A DNA stretch of 64,000 bases from CAZJDV01 sp964544865 (GTDB lineage Bacteria; Chloroflexota; Dehalococcoidia; Lucifugimonadales; CAJWER01), in contig CAZJDV010000001.1 in assembly GCA_964544865.1 (NCBI GenBank), positions 1-64,000 on the forward strand, read 5' to 3'. Below, in pieces: positions 25,597 through 33,188 of the stretch (within the stretch, counting starts at the first letter, position 1; each line of letters begins with the position of its first letter). The notes under the pieces are model-generated. The model did no database searches, was not told the DNA's origin, and saw nothing but the letters and a program-made list of their open reading frames with translations. The position numbers were made by a program, and so were the translations under genes.

Positions 25597-26544
25597 TCAA
25601 TCGTAGACCTGTTCTAGCCACTCGCTGTGCAGGCCGCTCTTGCCTGTGGCCATCGCCACGTACGTCTCGCGGACCGCCGCGGTCAACGGGCCGGGGCCGG
25701 GGCCGGGGCCGCCGTCGCCGACGTCGAAGCGGTCCACAGCTCCCACCGATGTGACCTCCAGCCCGGTGCCGCAGAGAAACACCTCGTCGGCGACATAGAG
25801 CTCGGTGCGGTCGATCTCCCTCTCCTCCACAATGACATCGTGCGACTCGCGGAGGAGCTGGATCAGCGTCTCGCGGGTAATGCTCTCCAGGATGTCGCTG
25901 GTGACCGGAGGGGTGGCGGTCTTACCGTCGCGGACCATGAACACGCAGCCGCGCGCCTCCTCTGTCACGTGGCCCCCGGAGTCCAGCATCAAGACGCCGT
26001 CGTAGCCGTCGGCCTCGGCCTGAAGTAGCGCCAGCCGCGCGTTCTGGTAGTTGGCCGCGCTCTTGATCCGGGGCGGCACGCTGTTGTCATCGATATGGCG
26101 CCACGAGCTTATCGAGAGCCGGAACGGCTTCGCCGCCCAGCCGCCGGTGTCGATGATCGCCCCGCCCCGCACGAGGACGACGCCGAAACTGACCGGCCCC
26201 GGCGCCTGGATCGAGCCCTCTCCGGCGACGAACAGGCTGGGCCTGATGTGGACGTCCTGGCGAACGCCGTTGGCCCGCAGGAGCTCGATGATCAGACTCA
26301 TCATCTCGTCGACCGTTTGCCCGACCGGCTGCATACCCATCAGCCGCGCGGACTGCAGCAGCCGAGACAGGTGCTCCTCGCATCGGAACAGGTAAAGCTG
26401 CCGCCGGTCGTCGTTCCAGTAGGCCCTGATCCCCTCGAAGGCCGTCGCGCCATACCGTACCGCCGGAGTCATGATGTGGATCACGGCGTCCTCGTAAGGC
26501 ACGACCTCACCGTTCATAACCAGGTATTTGAATCTCGATGACAT
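25597..26544 (-). CDS. ilvE: Branched-chain amino acid aminotransferase (class IV)
   Basis: A PLP enzyme that transfers the amino group between branched-chain 2-keto acids and glutamate. Seen: the fold-type IV start YEDAVIHIMTPAVRYGATAFEGIRAY, the substrate Arg region HIRPSLFVAGEG, the PLP Lys in PPRIKSAANYQNARLA, and the Glu in HVTEEARGCVFMV. FLCGTGLEVTSVGAVDRFDVGDG is near the C-terminus. It has 315 residues, normal. The usual GDGKPGP loop is stretched to GDGGPGPGPGPLT by a GGGCCG hexamer repeat. GAGAGGACCCAGTA precedes the ATG. D-amino-acid or aminodeoxychorismate activity cannot be excluded, but the length and motifs favour IlvE. Confidence 0.92.
   Translation of the reverse strand: MSSRFKYLVMNGEVVPYEDAVIHIMTPAVRYGATAFEGIRAYWNDDRRQLYLFRCEEHLSRLLQSARLMGMQPVGQTVDEMMSLIIELLRANGVRQDVHIRPSLFVAGEGSIQAPGPVSFGVVLVRGGAIIDTGGWAAKPFRLSISSWRHIDDNSVPPRIKSAANYQNARLALLQAEADGYDGVLMLDSGGHVTEEARGCVFMVRDGKTATPPVTSDILESITRETLIQLLRESHDVIVEEREIDRTELYVADEVFLCGTGLEVTSVGAVDRFDVGDGGPGPGPGPLTAAVRETYVAMATGKSGLHSEWLEQVYD
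25688..25711 (+). repeat. (GGGCCG)x4 microsatellite in ilvE
   Basis: Four exact tandem copies of GGGCCG lie in the ilvE coding sequence and encode the Gly-Pro run. Changes in copy number would keep the frame. Confidence 0.9.
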
Positions 26545-26614
26545 TACTGGGTCCTCTCGTCATGCTAATCGCCCTCGACCACCCTGCGGCGGACGTCTGG
26601 CGGAGCACCCCGTC

Positions 26615-27799
26615 CTACCCCCGGTTCCCTCCATAGGTGGACCTCATTAGCGCGGCCTCGTCGAACCGCGAGGCCCGCAGCGGCGTTATGTCCACGGAGC
26701 TGGGCTTCCCCGCGATCATCTCCGCCAGGCATAGACCCAGCGCCGGCGCCAGCTTGAATGAATGCCCGCTGCCCCCGACGGCCAGGTAGACTCCGTCGAG
26801 GCCGGGCGCCCTGTCCACGATCATGCTCCAGTCGGGCGTCACGGTGTAGAGCCCCGCCCAGCTCGCCACAAGCTCCGCGTTCTCCATCGCCGGGAACCGA
26901 TGAGTGAGCAGCCGGCTGGTCTCGCGGATGAACTCCGGATCGGCGTCCCGGCTGTAGTCGTCGGGGTCGGCGGGATCGTTCGCCTTCGGATGGCCGGTGC
27001 CCACCAGGACCGTGCCGTCCGGCTCCGGCCGGAAGTACGTGCGGTCGACCATGTTGGAGACCGCCCTGAGAAACGGGGGTGCGCTCTCCGGTGGCCGGAC
27101 GATAATGTCCTGCTCGCGCGATATCTCCAGGGGGAGGTCCAGCCCGACCCACCGGCCCATCTCACTCGCCCAGGGTCCGGCGGCGATTACGACGATTTCG
27201 GTCTCGATATCGCCCTTCGGCGTGGTGACCTTGCTCACCCGTCCGTTGGAGCGGCTGATGCCGAGGGCGCGCGTGTGGATGTGTACCTCCGCTCCCGCCT
27301 GCCGCGCCTTGGACACGAATCCGTTGGCCACGACGTGGGGGTCGGCATAACCCGACTCGGGCTCGAAGGCCACCCGGGCGATGCCCTCGGTGTTCAGGCC
27401 GGTAAGCTCCTCGGCGGCCTCCCCGACGGAGACCTCCCATGTGCGGACGCTCAGGCCCTTGAGCCTTGCCATGTTTTCGTCGAATATCGAAGACGCCTCT
27501 GGCGGTACTAGGAAGAACCAGCCCGCCGCGGTGTAGGCGTCTGCGCCGTCAAAATCCTCGGAAAAGCTCTGGAAAATCTGAAGGCTTCGTTTGACCAGCC
27601 GAATGCTGACCTCGTTCGAGTAGTGCTGCCGCACGATCGCCGCCGAGTCGCCCGACGACCCCGAGGACAGCTCGCCCTTCTCCAGAAGCACCGCGTCCCG
27701 CAAACCCATCTTCGTCAGGTGGTACAGGATGCTCGTCCCCACCACTCCCCCGCCGATAACAACCGCGCCGGCCGTCTTACGCATATCCTCTTGCTCCAT
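26615..27799 (-). CDS. FAD-dependent amine/amino-acid oxidoreductase (DAO family)
   Basis: A 394-residue flavoprotein of the D-amino-acid oxidase/sarcosine oxidase beta type, which oxidises secondary or D-amines. The FAD motif is GAVVIGGGVVGTSILYHLTKMG, with the acidic strand end VLLEKGEL. SSGSSGDSAAIVRQHYSNEVS is the conserved second block, where MSOX-type enzymes attach FAD or bind substrate. TEIVVIAAGPWASEMGRWV and the C-terminal YLAVGGSGHSFKLAPALGLCLAEMI follow. It is upstream of ilvE, with a 70-nt gap, and downstream of the hydantoinase cluster, which suits amino-acid catabolism. The start could also be the next ATG, six residues in. Confidence 0.9.
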   Translation of the reverse strand: MEQEDMRKTAGAVVIGGGVVGTSILYHLTKMGLRDAVLLEKGELSSGSSGDSAAIVRQHYSNEVSIRLVKRSLQIFQSFSEDFDGADAYTAAGWFFLVPPEASSIFDENMARLKGLSVRTWEVSVGEAAEELTGLNTEGIARVAFEPESGYADPHVVANGFVSKARQAGAEVHIHTRALGISRSNGRVSKVTTPKGDIETEIVVIAAGPWASEMGRWVGLDLPLEISREQDIIVRPPESAPPFLRAVSNMVDRTYFRPEPDGTVLVGTGHPKANDPADPDDYSRDADPEFIRETSRLLTHRFPAMENAELVASWAGLYTVTPDWSMIVDRAPGLDGVYLAVGGSGHSFKLAPALGLCLAEMIAGKPSSVDITPLRASRFDEAALMRSTYGGNRG

Positions 27800-27881
27800 A
27801 CCATTGAGGACAAGACTCTGCCACAGAGTTCACGGAGTTTGCAATTGTAGTCCTTCTTCTCTACGCTCTCCGCGGTGAATC

Positions 27882-28610
27882 TCAGTCCACGTTCAAGATA
27901 TGGCGGACCGCCTTCCGCAGCTCGCGCCTCAGCTCGTCTCCGTGGGTCAACCACAAGTGATGGGCGCCGCCGGGGATCTCCACGTATGTCCCGTTCGGCA
28001 ATAGCGCTGCAAGCTGCTGTGTCGGCCAGTTGGGTCGAATGTCTTTTTCCGCATTTATGAACACCGCCGGTACCTGAGATCGGCTATTTCGCGGAGAATC
28101 TTCGGACGCCTCATATTCTCTTTGCCGCTCATTCCCCTGAGGATTCACGTCTGGGTCGGCGTTGAACTCAACGCCACCAAGGTCTTCGCCCACCTCTTCC
28201 AGACCTCTAACGTAAGCCGCGTGCCACTCCCTGTCATTCACCAGCCTGCCCCCGGCCATTCCGATCAGACCGATCACGCGGGACGGGTGACGCAGCGCAT
28301 ATGCCAACGCAAAGTCCGGTCCGGCACTGTGACCCACGACGATGAGCCTCTCCGCCCATACTTTTGACGGATGGCTTCGGCGTCATTGACCAAAGTCTTC
28401 ACGTCATAGTTCCCGTCCCAATCTGAGCGACCACAGCCCCGCGGCATGATCGATGACCTGACACAGGTCATCGATCATGCCGGCCACCGGAGCAAGATAG
28501 TCGTCGCAGCCGGGACCGCCGTTAAAGAGCAACAGCGGGGTTCCCCGTCCACTCGAGGTCGTCCAGAGGCGAGCGGAACCCGATCTGGCATAGCGCTCGT
28601 TTAGGCCCAC
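27882..28610 (-). pseudogene. Alpha/beta hydrolase (proline iminopeptidase-like), two frame breaks
   Basis: Three frames together give one alpha/beta hydrolase. RYARSGSARLWTTSSGRGTPLLLFNGGPGCDDYLAP (the HGGPG-like oxyanion block) is followed by PRGCGRSDWDGNYDVKTLVNDAEAIR and then VGHSAGPDFALAYALRHP (nucleophile Ser). PAVFINAEKDIRPNWP (acid region) and IPGGAHHLWLTHGDELRR (His) follow. The first break coincides with a perfect 19-bp inverted repeat (28442-28482) that replaces the expected residues after CQVI. The second is a small indel near 28345. It lies 16 nt after the racemase gene and would be the last member of the hydantoinase operon. Confidence 0.8.
28442..28482. repeat. Perfect 19-bp inverted repeat with 3-nt spacer
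   Basis: The left arm (28442-28460, starting CGGCATGATC) and the right arm (28464-28482) are exact reverse complements separated by ACA. The hairpin lies inside the hydrolase coding frame and is the site of its frame break. It is not followed by a T run, so it is not a typical terminator. Confidence 0.9.
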
Positions 28611-28626
28611 AGGCGGTTAACTCCTC

Positions 28627-29397
28627 TCAGACCGACCGACCCATGAAGGACCGGAGTGTCGCGAAATCGTCCTTCGGCGGCTTCTCGAACCAGCCGCGGC
28701 GACTGACGGTCGGCACACCCGCCGCGCGCAGATCGGCCATCATCTCCGCCATCTTGAAACCGGTGACCATGCCGTCCAGCACCGGCGCGCCGACCATCTT
28801 CTCCACGTCGGGCACGCTGTGGGTCAGCACCGAACCGGCCAGCGTGCACCCCGGAATGACGACCTCGGCGCCGTCCTCCTCCACACACGCCCGCGCCGCC
28901 GCCACGACGGCCTCTATCACCTCGCCGTCGGACGTCTGGTCCGAGTAGAGCTGGTTCGCGTCGATGTCGAAGGGCCGCTGGGAGACGAAGTGGTCGTGCA
29001 GGCCGTAAGTCGCGAGCAGGGACTCCTGAATCTTGCCGTTCTGATGGTCCACCGTGACGAGGGAGAATGCCGCCCCCATCATATGCGATATCAGCGCCGC
29101 CGATTCCAGGGTTGCGGTCACCGGTATGTCGACTAGCTGCCGCGCCTCGTGGAGCCCGATATCCAGGTTGCAGGAGATGAACACGGCGTCGTAGCCCTGC
29201 TTCTCCGCCCACATCACCTTCTCTAGCGTCCCGTCGGTGCACATGTACCGGAAGTAGAGCCACTGGTTGTTGCGCAGGGGATACATGTCGGCGATGTTGA
29301 CCATGTCGAAATCCGTGTCCGGCCTTGCGACACGCGACAGGTTCTCCTCGCCATGGGCCTCGGTGTCGCCAAATGGATTCACTACAAGGATGCGCAT
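28627..29397 (-). CDS. Aspartate/glutamate/hydantoin racemase family protein
   Basis: A 256-residue PLP-independent racemase of the Asp/Glu/hydantoin racemase superfamily, which uses two cysteines as acid and base. Start: RILVVNPFGDTEAHGEENL. The first Cys is in DAVFISCNLDIGLHEAR and the second in AEVVIPGCTLAGSVLTH. Family members racemise hydantoins or amino acids, or open related substrates. It lies in the minus-strand series hyuA-hyuB-isomerase-M19-this gene-hydrolase, which suggests hydantoin or D-amino-acid processing. Confidence 0.88.
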   Translation of the reverse strand: MRILVVNPFGDTEAHGEENLSRVARPDTDFDMVNIADMYPLRNNQWLYFRYMCTDGTLEKVMWAEKQGYDAVFISCNLDIGLHEARQLVDIPVTATLESAALISHMMGAAFSLVTVDHQNGKIQESLLATYGLHDHFVSQRPFDIDANQLYSDQTSDGEVIEAVVAAARACVEEDGAEVVIPGCTLAGSVLTHSVPDVEKMVGAPVLDGMVTGFKMAEMMADLRAAGVPTVSRRGWFEKPPKDDFATLRSFMGRSV

Positions 29398-29463
29398 CGC
29401 AACCCTCTCCGATCAGAGTTAGCCACAGAGCTTCCTACAACTTCTTCTCCGCGCACTCTGCGA

Positions 29464-30573
29464 TCAGTCTTCCTCCGGCAGCGACCTCTCGTAAAAACGC
29501 TGCCAGTTTCGGTACATCACGTTGGCCACGTCTTCGTCGGAGTATCCGCGTTTCGAGAGCGCCTCGCCGACCTTCTGATAGTCCGCAACCGTGTCGATCT
29601 CGTGGGGCGCGCCGTCCCGCCCCCCCTGGCCGTCGGTGTCGCCGCCAATGCCGGAGTGGAGCGAGTCGCCCGCCATCTGAGACACGTGGTCCACGTGGTC
29701 CACAAAGTCCTCCAGGGTCACGTCCTCCCTCGCGAAGACCTCGCGGCGCGGGGATATATTGGCCCAGTCGGTGCCGTCCTTGTACAGCATCCACGTGTCC
29801 ATCGAGTGGCCCAGGACGCCGTCCCGGTCAACCACCGCCTGGACAAGGTCGTCGGGGAACTGGCGCTCCCCCGGCGTGACGCCGCGGCAGTTCTGGTGAC
29901 TGGCCAGAATGGGGCCGCTGTAGATTTCCAGCGCCTCACGGACCGATGCATCCGAGGTGTGGGTGACGTCGAGGACGATGCCAAGCTCGTCCATCTCCTC
30001 CAGCAGTTTCCGGGCCGGCGGGAACAGGCCGCCCTCGGTGCCTGTGCCCGTGCCGTGGGAGTATCTGCTGGCGCCGTAGTGGGACAGGCTCACGACCCGC
30101 AGCCCGTTGTCCCACCACTCCCGGGCCTGCTCCGGCCAGGAGATCGGGTCGGCTCCCTCCATCCCGATCACGACGCCGACGGGAAGACCTGAGTGGTCTT
30201 CCGTGCTCTCCCACTCCGTCATGTGATCTCGGAACTTGCCGCTGGTGGACAGGATTCGCAGTTCGCCGCGTGACTCGAGCACCCGGTAGTACGCCAGGTG
30301 CGCGTGGGCCGCGGAGTAGGCGATGTCGGCGGTCCGGAATCCCCAGATAATGCCGTCCGGCGCTCGGACTCGGCCAACGACCTTGACCAGGGCCGCTGCG
30401 ATGCCGCCGCGCCTCATCTCTGGAAGCGTCGCCATTGTCTCGCTGTCGGGCCACCCCTCCGCCATGCTCCTGCGGCCGGTGGCCGCCCGGACCTCGTCGA
30501 TGGGCAGCGTCAGGTCCCGGTCCAAGTCCAAGGCCCCATATGCCATCGGATAGTCGCCGTCGAAGATCAGCAT
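29464..30573 (-). CDS. Membrane dipeptidase (peptidase M19 family)
   Basis: A zinc-dependent dipeptidase of the renal dipeptidase family; bacterial members cleave dipeptides including L-D or D-D forms. The N-terminal metal motif is weak here (IFDGDYPMAYG in place of the usual DGHND). The barrel has GVVIGMEGAD, LRVVSLSHYGASRYSHG, GIVLDVTHTSDASVRE, PILASHQNCRGVTPGERQFPD and SGIGGDTDGQGG (usually GSDFDG). About 369 residues. I start at ATG 30573 (GGCGGGAG about 8 nt upstream) rather than 30 nt earlier. No signal peptide, so probably cytosolic despite the family name. Part of the hydantoinase operon. Confidence 0.9.
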   Translation of the reverse strand: MLIFDGDYPMAYGALDLDRDLTLPIDEVRAATGRRSMAEGWPDSETMATLPEMRRGGIAAALVKVVGRVRAPDGIIWGFRTADIAYSAAHAHLAYYRVLESRGELRILSTSGKFRDHMTEWESTEDHSGLPVGVVIGMEGADPISWPEQAREWWDNGLRVVSLSHYGASRYSHGTGTGTEGGLFPPARKLLEEMDELGIVLDVTHTSDASVREALEIYSGPILASHQNCRGVTPGERQFPDDLVQAVVDRDGVLGHSMDTWMLYKDGTDWANISPRREVFAREDVTLEDFVDHVDHVSQMAGDSLHSGIGGDTDGQGGRDGAPHEIDTVADYQKVGEALSKRGYSDEDVANVMYRNWQRFYERSLPEED

Positions 30574-30685
30574 CGCCTGTACTCCCGCCTTGCGGCACGT
30601 CACGGATTCGTTGGCCGGTGACGATCACTCCGTCTCAAGGTCTCACCCGTCAAATGCAGACGACACAACACCTGGGCCTGGCTAA

Positions 30686-31408
30686 CTAATACTCCCGCAG
30701 CAGTCTCCCGTACCCCTCTATCGCGTCGTCCACCCCCGCGAGCCGAAGCGCCTTCCAGGTTGTAGCCTGGCTGCTGGTGACCACCGGCAGCCCGCTCTGT
30801 GACTCCAGCCAATCGACGATGTCTATGGCCGGCACGTTCGCGCAGCTAAGGAATATGCCGTCGGCGGATGAGCGGTCGAGTTTCATCGCGAAACGGAACG
30901 ACTCCTCCAGCGGCACGGCGCCACGGTCCAGGTTGTCCTCGATGTTTCGAAACGAGCAGCTTGTAACGGCGATTCCGTGCTCGCCGAGAAAGGCGATCTC
31001 GCGCGTGGTCGTCGCCCTGTCATAGGGCGTCAGCATGGCGACTTGCCTCATGCCGAGGGTCGTCATCGCCTCCACGACAGCCTCGCTCGTGGTCGTGACC
31101 TCGGCGCCGTCGATGAGGTCGCTGATCCTCTCTTTGATCGCCTCGCTGCCGCCCCGCCCGTCCTTGAAAGAGCCCGAGGTGCACATGTATACGGCCACGT
31201 CTGGCCGAGTCGTCGCGAGCTGTTTGGCCGCCAGATCGATGCCGGCGTTCATCTCTGCGAGGCCGTCCAGGCCGGTGCTCTCGATGAGCAGTCGGGCGGG
31301 AACGCCGATGACGCCGTCCAGCCCCGCGGTGATCCTCAGGAACTCCTGCTCGAACACGGTGCAAGACGACGGCAGCATGAAGGCTATCTTCACCCGGGTC
31401 CCGTACAT
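30686..31408 (-). CDS. Maleate isomerase / arylmalonate decarboxylase-like protein
   Basis: A 240-residue member of the Asp/Glu racemase superfamily closest to maleate cis-trans isomerase and arylmalonate decarboxylase. It has KIAFMLPSSCTVFEQEF, the Cys loop VAVYMCTSGSFKDG, VAMLTPYDRATTTREIAFL, and the second Cys loop DGIFLSCANVPAIDIVDWLE. Maleate isomerases use both cysteines. It begins 28 nt after hyuB's stop and is probably in the same transcript. Substrate inferred only from family and context. Confidence 0.85.
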   Translation of the reverse strand: MYGTRVKIAFMLPSSCTVFEQEFLRITAGLDGVIGVPARLLIESTGLDGLAEMNAGIDLAAKQLATTRPDVAVYMCTSGSFKDGRGGSEAIKERISDLIDGAEVTTTSEAVVEAMTTLGMRQVAMLTPYDRATTTREIAFLGEHGIAVTSCSFRNIEDNLDRGAVPLEESFRFAMKLDRSSADGIFLSCANVPAIDIVDWLESQSGLPVVTSSQATTWKALRLAGVDDAIEGYGRLLREY

Positions 31409-31436
31409 CCGCGGCCTCCATCCAAGCGTCTGCGAT

Positions 31437-33188
31437 CTACACGCTCTGCCTCAGTCGCGCCGTGGCCTCACCGTCGAGGGCCAGCGTATCAGGCGCCAGC
31501 GCAACGCCGTAGACCTCGCGCGCCCTCTCCCGCGACACCAGTCCTTCGACTACATCGAGCCGCACCGCCTCGGGGTCACGGGTCTTCGGATCGCCCCAGC
31601 CGCCGCCCCCCGGGGTCTCCGTCAGAATCACATGGTCGGCCGAGACTGTGGTCGTGACCTTCGATGGCAGCCTCGTGATCTGGCCATCGGGCGCAATGAT
31701 CTCGCACTTCGACGGCCTCGCGCTGAGTCCGTCGAAGAGTCCCCACGGCGGCACCTCCGCGCGGTCGGAGCTGAGGGTGAGCTGCACCTTGTCCCCGAGG
31801 ACGCGCAGGACCCTCGTGAGCCCCACCCCGCCCCGGTGGAAGCCGGCGCCCTCGGAGTCGGGCAGCAGCCCGTACTTCTCGACGAGCAGCGGGTACGCCA
31901 CCTCGATGGACTCCACTGGCGCGTTGCGGGTGTTGGTCATGTGGTTCTGTATCGCGTCCATGCCGTCGAGGTCGTGCATGGCGCCCTGCCCGCCGGCGTA
32001 GGTCTCTATGTAATTGTACAGCACGCTGCTCCGCGGGTTGGTGCCGCCGATGTTCAGCAGGTTCATGGTCCCCGAGCAGGCCGCCTGCACCTTCTCCGGC
32101 ACCGCCTGGGACAGAGCCCCCAGCAGCACGTCCGTGATCCTCTGGGTGGTGATGATGTTGGCGTTGCACACGGCGTTGGGATAGTTGGCCGACAGTACGC
32201 TGCCATCGCGCACGATGATGTCGAAAGGCACGTAGGCCCCCGCGTTGGGCGGCAGCTCCGGGTCGAGGATGGCCTTGAAAACGTAGTAGACGCACGCAGC
32301 GACGGAGGGCCAGCGGCAATTTATTGGCCCCTGGGCCACGTCGTCGGTCGCCGAGAAGTCCGCGCGAATCGAGTCTCCTCCCGTCTCCAGGGTGACTCGA
32401 ATCGTGTAGCGCTGATCGGTTATGCCGTCCCCTTCGATAACGTCCTCGTAGCTGTACGTTCCCCTGGGGAGGGTCGCCAGCGCGGCGCGCATCCGCCTCT
32501 CCGAGTAGCTGATCATCTCGTCGAGGTACTGGTTCACCGTCTCGACCTCGTACTTGCCCACCAGCTCGCCCAGCCGCCGTGAGGCCGTCGTGTTGGCGGC
32601 GTACTGCGCCAGTAGATCGCCTCGGACCTCCACCCGGGGCCTGACGTTCTGGGCGATTAGCGACCAGAGCTCGGGCTCGATCTCCCCCGCGCGAAATAGC
32701 CGGATGGGCGGTATCTGAAGCCCTTCCTGGAATATCTCCGTCACCCCGAAGGGCATCGACCCCGGGGCGAACCCGCCCATGTCCACGTGGTGGGCCTGGT
32801 TCGCGGCGATCGCGATCACGCGGCCCTTGTAGAAAATCGGCGATATCAGGCACAGGTCGTTCAGGTGTCCCGGGCCGGCGGGATAGGGCGTGTTCATCGC
32901 CACCGCGTCGCCGGGCTCCAGCGTATCGAAGGGGTAGCTCGCCATGGCCGAGCGCACGGCCGACTGCATGGTGCCAAGGTGCAGCGGAGTGCCGACCTCG
33001 CTCTGGGCGACCACGACCACGTCGCCCTCGGAGGTGTAAAGCGCGCAAGACGTATCGCGGCGGTCCTTGATGTTCGTGGAGTAGCTCGCCCTCACCAGCG
33101 CGACGATCATCTCGTCGGCGATCGAGTAGAAGGCGTTGCGCATGACCTCAAGCGTAATGGGGTCGATTTCGGTGGATGTCAAGGTCAC
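31437..33188 (-). CDS. hyuB: Hydantoinase B / N-methylhydantoinase (5-oxoprolinase-like) subunit
   Basis: This is the beta subunit of ATP-dependent hydantoinase, 5-oxoprolinase or acetone-carboxylase-type enzymes, which open cyclic amides. It starts IDPITLEVMRNAFYSIADEM as the family does. NTPYPAGPGHLNDLCLISPIF, HHVDMGGFAPGSMP and RADFSATDDVAQGPINC follow, then the C-terminal glycine-rich LTETPGGGGWGDPKTRDPEAV. It has 583 residues, normal. Its GTG start overlaps hyuA's TGA by 4 nt (GTGA), a tight translational coupling. Confidence 0.95.
   Translation of the reverse strand: MTLTSTEIDPITLEVMRNAFYSIADEMIVALVRASYSTNIKDRRDTSCALYTSEGDVVVVAQSEVGTPLHLGTMQSAVRSAMASYPFDTLEPGDAVAMNTPYPAGPGHLNDLCLISPIFYKGRVIAIAANQAHHVDMGGFAPGSMPFGVTEIFQEGLQIPPIRLFRAGEIEPELWSLIAQNVRPRVEVRGDLLAQYAANTTASRRLGELVGKYEVETVNQYLDEMISYSERRMRAALATLPRGTYSYEDVIEGDGITDQRYTIRVTLETGGDSIRADFSATDDVAQGPINCRWPSVAACVYYVFKAILDPELPPNAGAYVPFDIIVRDGSVLSANYPNAVCNANIITTQRITDVLLGALSQAVPEKVQAACSGTMNLLNIGGTNPRSSVLYNYIETYAGGQGAMHDLDGMDAIQNHMTNTRNAPVESIEVAYPLLVEKYGLLPDSEGAGFHRGGVGLTRVLRVLGDKVQLTLSSDRAEVPPWGLFDGLSARPSKCEIIAPDGQITRLPSKVTTTVSADHVILTETPGGGGWGDPKTRDPEAVRLDVVEGLVSRERAREVYGVALAPDTLALDGEATARLRQSV

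Noticed and set aside
31035..33048. Two very long frames overlapping hyuB (about 515 and 490 codons)
   Set aside because: Both are by-products of high GC content; hyuB has all family motifs and a coupled start.
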